Counted from the first letter of the stretch, positions 16,818 to 25,935 are shown. The stretch: 56,901 nucleotides of DNA from Candidatus Enterocola intestinipullorum (GCA_017694565.1 JADIMR010000038.1:1-56901); one strand, 5' to 3'. Numbers and translations are program-made. The notes: generated by a model not told the origin, from the sequence alone.

Positions 16818-16888
16818 TATGCGATTACGTTTTTGTCGTACCGAGTTTGCCTCTTTGAGAATTTATTAATTTGTCAAATATATTTCAG

Positions 16889-18736
16889 ATGAAAAAAAAT
16901 CGATTGTTTTTTCTTGCGCTGTTCGCCTTGATGGCGGTATTGTCGGTGAATGCGCAGCCGATAGTTCCGTTCCAGATGGTGAATAATTCCGATTTTACCG
17001 ATGATGAGATTTACGTGGCTCTTATAGGACGCCAGAACGACCGTGCCGTTTGGATGAATTTTAAGGAGAATAATGTATCCGGGGCAGGCGTCTACCCTGT
17101 AAACGACAGTTATAACACGATGCATAAAACGTCGGGAGATTGGGGTTATGCGGATATTTTCGTGCCGTTGAGCAGTATAGCGGATAAGACGATTTATATA
17201 GGTGATATTTCCGCAGCCCGCATATTCTATGCTTTCCGCAGTCCCATGTACATCCACTTTTTTGCCGATGGCGGTTATGCAGGAGCGGATTTGCAGAATC
17301 CTTCCGACCCGAACGCCGGCATCCGTTGGGAAATCATAGAGTTTTCCAATGCCGACAACGGCTTGTGGGTAAACACGACAAGGGTCGATGCTTTCCAATA
17401 TCCCATGGGAGTTGAACTTTGGGGAGCTGCCGGAGCAAACAATTCCTATCTCAAAGCAGGAGACCTGTTGTCCCATGACGAAGTAGTCGCCAAATGGCAG
17501 CAGCAGTTGGGCGGAGATTCCGATTTCTCGGCTTGCCTGCGCGAAGTCATCACTTTCGACAATTTTGGCGCGATAATCGAACAGCCCACCAAATTGCAGT
17601 CGTTCAAGGAAGGCGGAACATCCCAAAATTATTATCAGGCATACATAGATGCGGTATGGGATTATTTCAGCAGCCACACATTGACATGCAACCAAGGGGA
17701 ACGCGGAGTCTGGACAGGGACGATTTCCAATGGAGTGCTTACAATGACCAGCGATTTCAACGGGGGAACGACTGCCAAAATTTACGGAAAACCCACAACC
17801 CAGGACATAATCGAAGGCAAGGGCAGGTTGGCCGAAGGCAACGAGGACGACAAGGCCTTGCAGGCACAATTCTGCGGAGCGATGACCCGTGGCGTGGTAC
17901 AGCTTGTAGACCATCAGCAAGACTGGGGCAATGCGGCCGATTTCTACGTAAACAGGGGATATAACGTATACAACAAATATGCGTGGTTCTTCCACCAAAC
18001 AGACGTAAGTCATAACGGCAAGACATACGGGTTCGCATACGATGATACGTTCGACCAGTCTTCAACTTTGGTTACATCGATTCCCCAAAGTGTGAGGATA
18101 AGCATAGGCGGCTTTAAAAATACGCAATCAGGCGAAGAACCTGAAACTCCTCCCGTGGTGGTTCCTGACGATCCCGATGAACCGTCCGAATCAGGTCCTG
18201 CGAGCGGCATCGGTACAAGCACGTCCGCAACGGGGGTACAAGTGCGCTACGATTACAGGTTCAACTATGCGGCCGGCAAACTGACAGTAACATTCGATGT
18301 TACGAACAAAAACGAATTTGTAGGACTTGTGTCGGAGCTTACGGACGTTACATCGGGAAAAATCTACACGGAAACTGCCACTCCCGGCATCATTACTCAG
18401 GTTCTGGATGGTTACCAACCGGGACAGACAGTAACGGTGAAGATGAAATGGATGTTCCAAGGAGGGGATGCATTCTCGCAGGAACACAGTTATACCATAC
18501 CGGCATCTTCCGCCGTGCAAGAATCCGAGGCCGTGGAAATTTCCCTTTGGCCGAACCCTGCTACTTCGGTCATAAACATACAAGGTGCAGGAGATAATCC
18601 GGCATACGTGATTTACGATTTGACAGGAGTTCCGGTTATGGCAGGCGAAGGGAACTCGATAAGCCTTTCTTCCATGTCGAAAGGGTATTATTTCCTGCAA
18701 GTGCGGGACGGTGTTTACAAATTCCTGAAACGTTAA
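16889..18736 (+). CDS. Secreted GH64 beta-1,3-glucanase-like protein with T9SS sorting domain
   Basis: 615 residues. A signal peptide (MKKNRLFFLALFALMAVLSV, cut after NA or Q) is followed by a GH64 domain at about 25-405 with ALIGRQ, VYPVNDSYNTM, IHFFADGGYAG and WEIIEFSNADNGLWVNTTRV. Glu151 and Asp167 are 16 residues apart, the same spacing as the catalytic pair of GH64 laminaripentaose-producing enzymes. After an acidic proline linker comes a beta-rich domain of unknown family (about 445-540). The last 75 residues form a type A sorting domain (LWPNPATSVINIQG ... GYYFLQV). The protein would be exported by Sec, cross the outer membrane through SprA, and cleave beta-1,3-glucans such as laminarin or callose. 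The ATG at 16889 is preferred over a TTG six codons upstream. Confidence 0.88.
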   Translation: MKKNRLFFLALFALMAVLSVNAQPIVPFQMVNNSDFTDDEIYVALIGRQNDRAVWMNFKENNVSGAGVYPVNDSYNTMHKTSGDWGYADIFVPLSSIADKTIYIGDISAARIFYAFRSPMYIHFFADGGYAGADLQNPSDPNAGIRWEIIEFSNADNGLWVNTTRVDAFQYPMGVELWGAAGANNSYLKAGDLLSHDEVVAKWQQQLGGDSDFSACLREVITFDNFGAIIEQPTKLQSFKEGGTSQNYYQAYIDAVWDYFSSHTLTCNQGERGVWTGTISNGVLTMTSDFNGGTTAKIYGKPTTQDIIEGKGRLAEGNEDDKALQAQFCGAMTRGVVQLVDHQQDWGNAADFYVNRGYNVYNKYAWFFHQTDVSHNGKTYGFAYDDTFDQSSTLVTSIPQSVRISIGGFKNTQSGEEPETPPVVVPDDPDEPSESGPASGIGTSTSATGVQVRYDYRFNYAAGKLTVTFDVTNKNEFVGLVSELTDVTSGKIYTETATPGIITQVLDGYQPGQTVTVKMKWMFQGGDAFSQEHSYTIPASSAVQESEAVEISLWPNPATSVINIQGAGDNPAYVIYDLTGVPVMAGEGNSISLSSMSKGYYFLQVRDGVYKFLKR

Positions 18737-18759
18737 ACCGGACTAAATCAATATCAAGG

Positions 18760-18795
18760 CTCCTTCCGTTGTATAAAGCGGAGGGAGTTTTTGTT
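18760..18795 (+). terminator. Terminator of the GH64 gene
   Basis: ctccttccg (18760-18768) pairs with cggagggag (18779-18787, one G-T pair), followed by a T-rich run. Confidence 0.8.
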
Positions 18796-18823
18796 TAACC
18801 GCCCGCATAAAACGGAAAAAACG

Positions 18824-18831
18824 TATCTTTA
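18824..18831 (+). promoter_or_regulatory. -7 element for murF-ispG
   Basis: TATCTTTA, one base from the TAnnTTTG consensus, 20 bases before the murF ATG. Confidence 0.5.
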
Positions 18832-18851
18832 CGAATATTTTTCGAACGATT

Positions 18852-20165
18852 ATGGATATAAACGAGCTTTATTCCTTGTTCCTGAAACAAGGAAGCGTTT
18901 CCACCGACAGCCGCAAGTGTACTCCCGGCGCGGTGTTTTTCGCCCTTAAAGGTGGCAATTTCGATGGTAACAAATATGCAGCGGCGGCATTGGAAAACGG
19001 TTGCGCCTATGCAGTGGTGGATGACCCGCAATATGCGGCTGATGGCAGGTATGTTCTTGTGGATGATGCCTTGCAAACGCTGCGCGATTTGGCAAAAATT
19101 CACCGTAAAACATTGAAAGCCATAATTATCGGTATTACGGGCACGAACGGTAAGACCACTACCAAAGAATTGGTATCTGCCGTGCTTTCGAAAAAATACA
19201 AGACACGCCACACCATTGGAAATCTCAACAACCATATCGGCGTGCCGCTGACCCTGTTGTCGTTTTCGGCCGACGATGAAATCGGGGTAGTGGAAATGGG
19301 CGCGAACCATCCGGGAGAAATAAAGAGTTCGGTGGACATCGTGTGTCCGGATTACGGCTTGATAACCAATGTCGGAATTGCACATATCGAAGGTTTCGGT
19401 TCGTTTGAAGGAGTGAAGAAAACAAAGGGGGAGTTGTATGACTATCTTCGCAACAACTCGCGTCCGGCTTTTGTCTATGCCGATAGCGCGGACCTCATGC
19501 GGATGTCGGACGGTATGCAGCGTATATTATACGGCAGCACCGAGGACTGCCGCGTCAAGGGGCAAACCGTGTCGGCATCCCCTTTCCTGAAAGCCGGATG
19601 TGTTTTGCCGGATGGCCGCGAATTGGACATAAACACGAAACTCATCGGCGATTACAATATTTCCAATGTATTGTCGGCAGTATGTGTCGGGGATTGTTTC
19701 GGAGTGCCTGCGGAAGACATAAAAGCCGCGTTGGAGGAATACGAACCATCCAACAAACGTTCACAGTTGGTTACAGTCGGCGATACCCGTTTCATATTGG
19801 ACGCATACAATGCCAATCCTACAAGCATGGCGGCCGCAATCGAGAATTTCGCCCGCATGGAAGAGAATGCGAAGTGCGTGATTTTGGGCGACATGGGAGA
19901 GCTGGGGAAAGACAGCGAGGCAGAACACCAGAAGGTTGCCGATCTGCTGAAAAATCGCGGTTTTGAAGACGTGTATCTTGTCGGCGGGCATTTCATGCAC
20001 ACATACGACAATTACGTGCATTTTGAATCTTCTGCCCAAATGACCGATTATCTTTCGTCGGGGACAAGGGCGAGGGAACGCTTTGCCGGCAAAACCATAT
20101 TGGTGAAAGGTTCCAATTCGATGCGTATGGACAATGTGGCACAAACAATAATGCAAAAATTATGA
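18852..20165 (+). CDS. murF: UDP-N-acetylmuramoyl-tripeptide--D-alanyl-D-alanine ligase
   Basis: 437 residues. It adds D-Ala-D-Ala to the UDP-MurNAc-tripeptide with ATP, the last cytoplasmic step of the peptidoglycan precursor. STDSRKCTPGAVFFALKG is the N-terminal UMP-binding region, GITGTNGKTTTKE (about 94-106) the ATP loop, and EMGANHPGEI and DAYNANPTSM (about 315-324) are the MurF-specific ligand motifs. Here murF stands apart from the usual mur cluster and overlaps ispG by four bases (ATGA), so translation of the two is probably coupled. Confidence 0.96.
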   Translation: MDINELYSLFLKQGSVSTDSRKCTPGAVFFALKGGNFDGNKYAAAALENGCAYAVVDDPQYAADGRYVLVDDALQTLRDLAKIHRKTLKAIIIGITGTNGKTTTKELVSAVLSKKYKTRHTIGNLNNHIGVPLTLLSFSADDEIGVVEMGANHPGEIKSSVDIVCPDYGLITNVGIAHIEGFGSFEGVKKTKGELYDYLRNNSRPAFVYADSADLMRMSDGMQRILYGSTEDCRVKGQTVSASPFLKAGCVLPDGRELDINTKLIGDYNISNVLSAVCVGDCFGVPAEDIKAALEEYEPSNKRSQLVTVGDTRFILDAYNANPTSMAAAIENFARMEENAKCVILGDMGELGKDSEAEHQKVADLLKNRGFEDVYLVGGHFMHTYDNYVHFESSAQMTDYLSSGTRARERFAGKTILVKGSNSMRMDNVAQTIMQKL

Positions 20166-21682
20166 TAAACATAAATTACAAACGCCGCCATACCTGCGAG
20201 GTAAAGGCAGGCGGCGTTACAATCGGAGGTTCGAATCCCATACGCTTGCAGTCAATGCTGAATGTGTCCACGATGGATACCGGTGCCTGCGTGGAGCAGA
20301 CATTGCGCATAGTCGATGCGGGCGGTGAGATTGTCAGGCTCACCGCGCAGGGTACACGCGAAGCAAAAAACCTGCAAGAGATTCATGACAGGTTGAGAGC
20401 GTTGGGTTGCAACGTCCCTTTGGTGGCAGACGTGCATTTCAACCCCAAAGTGGCCGACGAGGCGGCCCTGCATGTCGAAAAGGTGCGTATAAACCCGGGC
20501 AATTATGCAAACAACGTCGCGGACATGGAGGAAAAATTCCCGAGATTGTTGCAATTGTGCAAGGAACACGGTACAGCTTTGAGGATAGGTGTCAATCATG
20601 GTTCGCTCAATAAGCGTATGGTTGAAAAATACGGCGATACGGCCGAGGGAATGACCGAATCCTGTTTGGAGTATCTGCGTTTGTGCAAATCGCACGATTT
20701 CGACAATGTCGTGTTGTCGGTGAAAGCCTCTAATGTGAGGGTGATGGTGCAAACCGTGCGTATGCTGTGCCGCCGTATGGACGAGGAAGGGATGGATTAT
20801 CCTTTGCATCTCGGAGTTACCGAGGCCGGGGAGGGGGAAGACGGACGTATAAAATCGGCAGTGGGCATCGGAACTTTGCTGTCGGACGGTATCGGGGACA
20901 CGATAAGGGTATCCCTGAGCGAGGATCCGGCAGCGGAAATCCCGGTGGCAAGACGTATCGTGGATTTCATAACACGTAAATCGCAAGCCCCGTTGATAGA
21001 CGGTTCGTGTGACGGGTTGTTCGATCCCGAAACTTACACCCGCCGTCCGAGCAGGAGGGTGGCGCAATACGGCGGCGGGCAAGTCCCGGAAATTCTCCGT
21101 CCCGGCGACAAGATTCCGGAAGGCGTAAAAGAATTGCGGCTCACTGGCCAAAACGCCTTAGGCCAAGGCAGAATGTATTTCCAAAGTCTGAAAGAAGCCG
21201 GAGACGACAGCCCTGTCGTGATAAGCAAGGAATACGCGACAACGGATTTGGAACAGTTGCAGGTAGAGGCATCGATAGAGTTGGGAGCGTTGTTTTTGGA
21301 CGGGTTCGGCGACGGTATACGCATAATCGCGCCCAATATACCGCAGGAAAAGACGGATTCCCTGATGGCCGGCATTTTACAGGCTACACGCTGCCGGATG
21401 AGCAAGACGGAATACATAAGCTGCCCGGGCTGCGGCCGGACACTTTTTGATTTGCAAGGCACGATTGCCAAGGTAAAGGCAGCCACGTCGGGTATGCCCA
21501 ATCTTAAAATTGCCGTGATGGGTTGCATAGTGAACGGGCCGGGAGAAATGGCGGATGCCGATTACGGTTATGTGGGGGCAGGCATCGGACGTGTAAGTTT
21601 GTACAAAGGCCGCCAATGCGTGGTGAAAAACATTCCCGAAACAGAAGCGGTAGAACGGCTGTTGGAGTTGATTAGTGATTGA
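20162..21682 (+). CDS. ispG: 4-hydroxy-3-methylbut-2-enyl diphosphate synthase (flavodoxin/ferredoxin)
   Basis: 506 residues. It reduces MEcPP to HMBPP in the non-mevalonate isoprenoid pathway using a [4Fe-4S] cluster. The N-terminal TIM-barrel begins with RHTCEVKAGGVTIGGSNPIR and includes VRINPGNY. Cluster ligands are Cys421 and Cys424 (CPGCGRTLFDLQ), Cys455 and Glu462 (GCIVNGPGE). The protein is longer than the E. coli type (about 370) and shorter than many Bacteroidota forms with a large middle insertion (about 600), so the insertion here looks reduced. Electrons could come from a ferredoxin like that at 4378-4545 (inference). It follows murF with a 4-bp overlap. Confidence 0.95.
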   Translation: MININYKRRHTCEVKAGGVTIGGSNPIRLQSMLNVSTMDTGACVEQTLRIVDAGGEIVRLTAQGTREAKNLQEIHDRLRALGCNVPLVADVHFNPKVADEAALHVEKVRINPGNYANNVADMEEKFPRLLQLCKEHGTALRIGVNHGSLNKRMVEKYGDTAEGMTESCLEYLRLCKSHDFDNVVLSVKASNVRVMVQTVRMLCRRMDEEGMDYPLHLGVTEAGEGEDGRIKSAVGIGTLLSDGIGDTIRVSLSEDPAAEIPVARRIVDFITRKSQAPLIDGSCDGLFDPETYTRRPSRRVAQYGGGQVPEILRPGDKIPEGVKELRLTGQNALGQGRMYFQSLKEAGDDSPVVISKEYATTDLEQLQVEASIELGALFLDGFGDGIRIIAPNIPQEKTDSLMAGILQATRCRMSKTEYISCPGCGRTLFDLQGTIAKVKAATSGMPNLKIAVMGCIVNGPGEMADADYGYVGAGIGRVSLYKGRQCVVKNIPETEAVERLLELISD

Positions 21683-21763
21683 GGTGCCAGGTTACAGGTG
21701 CCAGTATTAGCATTCAGTTTCAGTTTGTACCTATTAGTGTCAGCACGATGTTCAGGGAAGGTC
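21683..21763 (+). repeat. Leader segment before core copy 4
   Basis: Holds a direct repeat aggtgccag-gttac-aggtgccag directly after the ispG stop. It ends in cacgatgttcagggaaggtcg, the leader that also precedes the cores at 45116, 56406, 56574 and 56812. The ispG end itself (gattagtgattga) resembles the heptamer sequence. Confidence 0.6.
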
Positions 21764-21819
21764 GCCCCTCTGGGGGCAGCAAACATCGCGCAGCGATGTT
21801 TGCGGGGGATAAGACAATG
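21764..21819 (+). repeat. Core hairpin unit, copy 4
   Basis: Forward orientation. gcccctctgggggca, perfect 11-bp palindrome gcaaacatcgc-gca-gcgatgtttgc (21779-21803), then gggggataagacaatg (21804-21819). Confidence 0.92.
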
Positions 21820-21821
21820 TC

Positions 21822-21851
21822 ATGTTATGCTTTGCAAGCAAAGCATAACAT
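21822..21851. repeat. Second variable palindrome of copy 4
   Basis: atgttatgctttgc (21822-21835) pairs perfectly with gcaaagcataacat (21838-21851), with only two bases at the centre. It follows the constant tail directly. Confidence 0.9.
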
Positions 21852-21880
21852 AAAGCCCTGCGGCAAAGCCGCAGGGCTTT
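21852..21880 (+). terminator. 13-bp hairpin, possible terminator of murF-ispG
   Basis: aaagccctgcggc-aaa-gccgcagggcttt is a perfect stem with a T-containing tail (atgttttatt). It abuts the preceding mosaic palindrome, so it may be a terminator, another mosaic hairpin, or both. Confidence 0.55.
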
Positions 21881-21948
21881 ATGTTTTATTAACCTTAATG
21901 CCGGCGATATGCGGCATTATTCTTGTAGATATTTAGGTGTTAATTTTT

Positions 21949-21956
21949 TACATTTG
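21949..21956 (+). promoter_or_regulatory. -7 element of the export operon
   Basis: TACATTTG is an exact -7 match 56 bases before the ATG at 22012. No -33 box is seen at the best spacing. Confidence 0.6.
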
Positions 21957-22011
21957 TATATGCCTTGCCGTATTATGGGCTCCTGTCTTTAAGAAAAAAA
22001 GGATAATGTCG

Positions 22012-23286
22012 ATGAAACGTCTGATTATCATATTGTTTACATGCTTTTCCGTTAGTGCCGCATACGCTTTGTCCCTCGATTCGTGCCAGGCGATGGCAAA
22101 ACGCAACTATCCTCTTGTGAAGCAATACGGAATTATTGAAAAGTTGGAAAAGGTCAATGTGTCGTCTGCTTTGCGTGCATGGATTCCGCAGTTGGGTTTT
22201 ATGGCTGAAGCGGCATACAACAGCGATGTCCCGGCTCTCCCCCAAGAATTTTCGGATATTATCAATGAGTTCTATGAGGTCAAAGGACTGTCGAAAGACC
22301 AATACAAGGTCGCATTGCAACTCAATCAACAGATTTGGGACGGCGGACTGGCTTCTGCCAACAAAAAAATCGCGAAAGCCGAGGCCGAGGTTAACAAATT
22401 GACTGTGGAAAAGGAAATGGAATCGTTGGCCAAACAGGTAAACGGGATATATTTCACCATACTGATGTTGGAATCCCAAAGACAAACCTTGAATTATGCC
22501 GATACTTTGCTGCAAGGTACGCTTGCCAATGTGGAATCATGTGTCGGGAACGGTGTGGCGTTACAGTCGGATTTGGACAATGTGGCGTTGGAAATGCTCG
22601 ATTTGGAGCAGAAGAAAATCGAATTGGATCATTCCGTAGTTGCCGCAAGGCAGATTTTGTCGATAATGACGGGAGAAGATATGGCATCCGTCGAATTGGA
22701 GGTTCCTGAAATTCCCGATGTGGATTATTCGGTGAACAACAGGGCGGAGTTACGGTTGTTCGATGCGAAAGTCGCGCAGGCCGAAGCACGTAGGGGTTTG
22801 GTAAATGCGTCGGTTATTCCCCAGCTGGGCTTGTATGCCCAAGGTTTCTGGGGCCGCCCCGGCTTGAATTTGTTCGATGACATGATTTATGATGAATTTT
22901 CATGGAATTACATAGTGGGGGTGCGTTTACAGTGGAATATCAGCGGCTTTTACAATTACCGCAACAACATGGACAAAATCGATTTCGCCGTGCAGTCGGC
23001 CGAGGTCGAGCGCGATGCCTTCAAGTTCGGTAGCGATATGGAAACAGCGAAAATAAGGCAGGAAATCGAAAAGATGCGGAAACTTCGTGAAAGCGACGAC
23101 AAGATAGTGGCTTTGCGGCAGTCCGTGCGCAAGGCTTCCGAATCGAAATACGCCAATGGCGTAATAACCATAAACGACCTGTTGCGTGACATAACCAACG
23201 AAAACAACGCGGTTGCCACACGGACTTACAGACAGTTGCAATTGATAAAAAACATATACGACCTTAAAGCTACATTAAACCAATGA
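22012..23286 (+). CDS. TolC-family outer-membrane efflux protein
   Basis: 424 residues from the ATG at 22012 (an ATG two codons earlier is equally possible). A signal peptide (MKRLIIILFTCFSVSAAYA) is followed by long, repeated helical segments of the TolC fold (about 80-215 and 285-420), with LNQQIWDGGLASANKK and the second-half equivalent LQWNISGFYNYRNN. It would form the trimeric outer-membrane channel for the exporter encoded by the next five genes. The start of the HlyD gene overlaps its stop (ATGA). The operon matches the YbhGFSR plan with its own outer-membrane channel. Confidence 0.88.
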   Translation: MKRLIIILFTCFSVSAAYALSLDSCQAMAKRNYPLVKQYGIIEKLEKVNVSSALRAWIPQLGFMAEAAYNSDVPALPQEFSDIINEFYEVKGLSKDQYKVALQLNQQIWDGGLASANKKIAKAEAEVNKLTVEKEMESLAKQVNGIYFTILMLESQRQTLNYADTLLQGTLANVESCVGNGVALQSDLDNVALEMLDLEQKKIELDHSVVAARQILSIMTGEDMASVELEVPEIPDVDYSVNNRAELRLFDAKVAQAEARRGLVNASVIPQLGLYAQGFWGRPGLNLFDDMIYDEFSWNYIVGVRLQWNISGFYNYRNNMDKIDFAVQSAEVERDAFKFGSDMETAKIRQEIEKMRKLRESDDKIVALRQSVRKASESKYANGVITINDLLRDITNENNAVATRTYRQLQLIKNIYDLKATLNQ

Positions 23287-24188
23287 AACGGACAGTGCCA
23301 TATTTCATGCTGGCATCATTGCTGCTTATGACAGCCTGCCAGAACCATAAACGCGACTATGATGCCGAGGGATTTTTTGAAAGCACCGAAGTAATAGTGT
23401 CTTCGGAAGCCAACGGGGTCATATTGTCCATGGACATACGCGAGGGAGACGAAGTCGTAAAAGGGCAGGTAGTGGGAACGATAGACTCCACCCAGCTGTA
23501 CCTTGCCAAGATGCAATTGTTGAAAAGCCTGGAATCCGTAGAGGGCAACAGCCCGGATGTAAAAAAGCAAGTTTCGGTATTGGAGGAACAGATAAAGAAA
23601 CTCGAAAATGAAAAAAAACGAGTGGAGAACCTGTACAAGGACGGGGCGGCCACTCCGAAACAGCTTGACGACGTGAATGCGCAATTGGCGGTCGCACGCA
23701 GCCAATACGAGGCGCAGTATTCGTCGTTGCATAATACGGTTACAAGCATCAACGCACAAAGTTCCAGTATCGAAATGCAAGTCGCGCAGATGGACGACCG
23801 GCTTTCGAAATGCAAGGTAAGATCGCCATTGTCCGGCACCGTTTTGTCCTTATATGCCCATTCCGGTGAATTTGCCGCCGCAGGCAAACCCTTGTTCAAG
23901 GTCGCCGATTTGCAGAACGTGTACCTCAGGGCCTATTTCAGTTCGGGCGAGATTCCGGGATTGAAATTGGGCCAGCAAGTAAAAGTTTATGCGGATTACG
24001 GTGGCGATGATACATACGCATACGACGGGACGATAGAATGGATTTCACAAAAGAGCGAATTTACACCGCATAATATCCAGACCCCCGATGAACGCAACAA
24101 TCTGGTGTATGCCGTAAAAATAGCCGTCAAGAACGACGGTAAGATAAAATTGGGCATGTACGGAGGGGTGAAGTTTATTGAACAGTAG
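23283..24188 (+). CDS. HlyD-family periplasmic adaptor (lipoprotein)
   Basis: 301 residues. A lipobox LLMTAC (Cys19) suggests a lipid-anchored adaptor. A first lipoyl half (ANGVILSMDIREGDEVVKG, about 44-62) is followed by a coiled-coil hairpin (about 80-170, rich in Glu/Lys/Gln), a second lipoyl half (CKVRSPLSGTVLSLY) and a beta-barrel region. It is a membrane-fusion protein that joins the inner-membrane ABC transporter to the TolC-like channel. Closest in plan to YbhG. It overlaps the TolC-like gene by four bases and is followed 22 bases later by the first ATPase. Confidence 0.9.
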   Translation: MKRTVPYFMLASLLLMTACQNHKRDYDAEGFFESTEVIVSSEANGVILSMDIREGDEVVKGQVVGTIDSTQLYLAKMQLLKSLESVEGNSPDVKKQVSVLEEQIKKLENEKKRVENLYKDGAATPKQLDDVNAQLAVARSQYEAQYSSLHNTVTSINAQSSSIEMQVAQMDDRLSKCKVRSPLSGTVLSLYAHSGEFAAAGKPLFKVADLQNVYLRAYFSSGEIPGLKLGQQVKVYADYGGDDTYAYDGTIEWISQKSEFTPHNIQTPDERNNLVYAVKIAVKNDGKIKLGMYGGVKFIEQ

Positions 24189-24210
24189 GAAGTTAACAAG
24201 CAAGTAAGCA

Positions 24211-25164
24211 GTGCGACAGGACGATTATGCCAAATATGCGGTTTTTGCCGATTCTTTGGAAAAAAGTTTCGGCAAAAAGGAAGACAAGGTCGTAGCCGTA
24301 AAGGGGGTGTCGTTGCGTGTTGAAAAAGGCGAATTGTACGGCATAATAGGACCTGACGGCGCGGGCAAAACCACTTTGTTCCGCATATTGGCCACTTTGA
24401 TGTTGCCTGACAGCGGAACGGCTTACGTGGACGGTTTCGACATATCGGGAGATTACCGGCTTATCCGCGACCGGCTGGGATATATGCCGGGAAAGTTTTC
24501 CTTGTATCCCGATTTGACGGTAAAGGAAAATCTTGAATTTTTCGCCTCGGTGTTCGGAACGACCATCAAGGAAAATTATCATTTGATCAAGGACATATAC
24601 GAACGTCTCGAACCGTTCGAGAAACGCAAGGCATCCAAATTGTCAGGCGGCATGAAGCAAAAACTGGCTTTGTGTTGCGCCCTGATACATTTCCCCGACA
24701 TACTTTTTCTGGACGAACCCACGACCGGAGTGGACCCCTCGTCGCGACGGGAGTTTTGGGACATGCTTTCAAGTATCCGCAAATACGGGATAAGCGTCGT
24801 GGTGTCCACGGCTTATATGGACGAAGCTTCACGTTGCGACAGGATTTCAATGATGTCCCAAGGCCGGTTCATCGGTACGGGGACACCGGCGGAAATCATC
24901 GACAGCTTCGACAGAAGGCTGATAGCCGTGTCGTCGGACGAGATGTTCCGCTTGTTGCGTGATTTGCGCGACATATCGGACGTGGACTATTGTTATACTT
25001 TCGGGGATGTGCACCATGTGGTTTTACGCGAAGACTCGTTGGCGTCCCCCGACAACCTGTCCGCCGTGCTTGTGGATAAATTCAAGCACGAAAACGTGGC
25101 AGCCGCGTATTGCAAACCGACAATGGAAGATTGCTTTATGTTGTACGAGAGCAAATTGGTTTAA
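24211..25164 (+). CDS. ABC transporter ATP-binding protein (first)
   Basis: 317 residues with a GTG start. Walker A is GPDGAGKTT (47-55), the signature is LSGGMKQKLALC, and Walker B is ILFLDEPTTGVDP. The C-terminal 90 residues form an extra domain like that of drug or Na+ exporter ATPases. It corresponds to the N-terminal half of the fused YbhF ATPase; here the two halves are separate genes. Substrate unknown; by family, a drug or other amphiphilic compound. Confidence 0.9.
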   Translation: MRQDDYAKYAVFADSLEKSFGKKEDKVVAVKGVSLRVEKGELYGIIGPDGAGKTTLFRILATLMLPDSGTAYVDGFDISGDYRLIRDRLGYMPGKFSLYPDLTVKENLEFFASVFGTTIKENYHLIKDIYERLEPFEKRKASKLSGGMKQKLALCCALIHFPDILFLDEPTTGVDPSSRREFWDMLSSIRKYGISVVVSTAYMDEASRCDRISMMSQGRFIGTGTPAEIIDSFDRRLIAVSSDEMFRLLRDLRDISDVDYCYTFGDVHHVVLREDSLASPDNLSAVLVDKFKHENVAAAYCKPTMEDCFMLYESKLV

Positions 25165-25185
25165 AACTTGTGTAAAGGAAGGCTA

Positions 25186-25929
25186 ATGGCAGACGACAAA
25201 GTCATAGAGGTCAGGAATCTTACGAAAAAATTCGGGGATTTCACCGCAGTGGACCATGTATCTTTCGATGTGTTCCAAGGCGAGATTTTCGGGTTTCTCG
25301 GAGCGAACGGGGCGGGGAAGACCACGGCCATGCGTATGCTTTGCGGTTTGAGTATCCCGACATCGGGAGAGGGCAAAGTAGCCGGTTATGACGTTTACAG
25401 GCAAGCGGAAGACATAAAGCGCAACATCGGCTATATGAGCCAGCGTTTCTCGTTGTACGAGGATTTGAGGGTATATGACAATATGAAATTGTTCGCCGGG
25501 ATTTACGGAGTCCCGCGCAAGGAAATCCCGGCACGTATCGATGAGATGTTGCAACGTCTGGGTTTGTCCGAAATCAAGTACAAGATGGTCGGAGAACTAC
25601 CGTTGGGATGGAAACAGCGTCTGGCTTTCTCGGTCGCGATATTGCACAGACCCCGTGTGATTTTCTTGGATGAACCGACCGGCGGGGTCGATCCGTCCAC
25701 GCGCAGGCAGTTTTGGGAAATGATATACGAAGCCGCCGATGGCGGAATCACCATATTCGTTACGACCCATTACATGGACGAGGCGGAATACTGTAACAGG
25801 GTGTCCATGATGGTGGACGGGAAGATTGTGGCTTTGGACAGTCCCAAAAACCTGAAAGCAGGTTATGGCCTGTCCTCCATGTCGCAAGTCTTCGATTTGA
25901 TTGCAAGAGGGGCGTTACGCAGTGAATAA
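25186..25929 (+). CDS. ABC transporter ATP-binding protein (second)
   Basis: 247 residues. The ATG at 25186 is chosen over a TTG six codons upstream because AAAGGAAGG, one of the few Shine-Dalgarno-like sequences in the window, lies just before it. Walker A is GANGAGKTT (about 39-47) and Walker B is VIFLDEPTGGVDP. The signature is LPLGWKQRLAFS instead of LSGGQ, as in the second half of YbhF-type ATPases, so the two ATPases of this operon are probably an asymmetric pair working together. Confidence 0.9.
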   Translation: MADDKVIEVRNLTKKFGDFTAVDHVSFDVFQGEIFGFLGANGAGKTTAMRMLCGLSIPTSGEGKVAGYDVYRQAEDIKRNIGYMSQRFSLYEDLRVYDNMKLFAGIYGVPRKEIPARIDEMLQRLGLSEIKYKMVGELPLGWKQRLAFSVAILHRPRVIFLDEPTGGVDPSTRRQFWEMIYEAADGGITIFVTTHYMDEAEYCNRVSMMVDGKIVALDSPKNLKAGYGLSSMSQVFDLIARGALRSE

Positions 25930-25935
25930 GGCATT

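Noticed and set aside
21764-21851. Core units considered as integron attC sites
   Set aside because: No conserved attC R' or R'' boxes (GTTRRRY/RYYYAAC), no integrase, and units occur singly between housekeeping genes.
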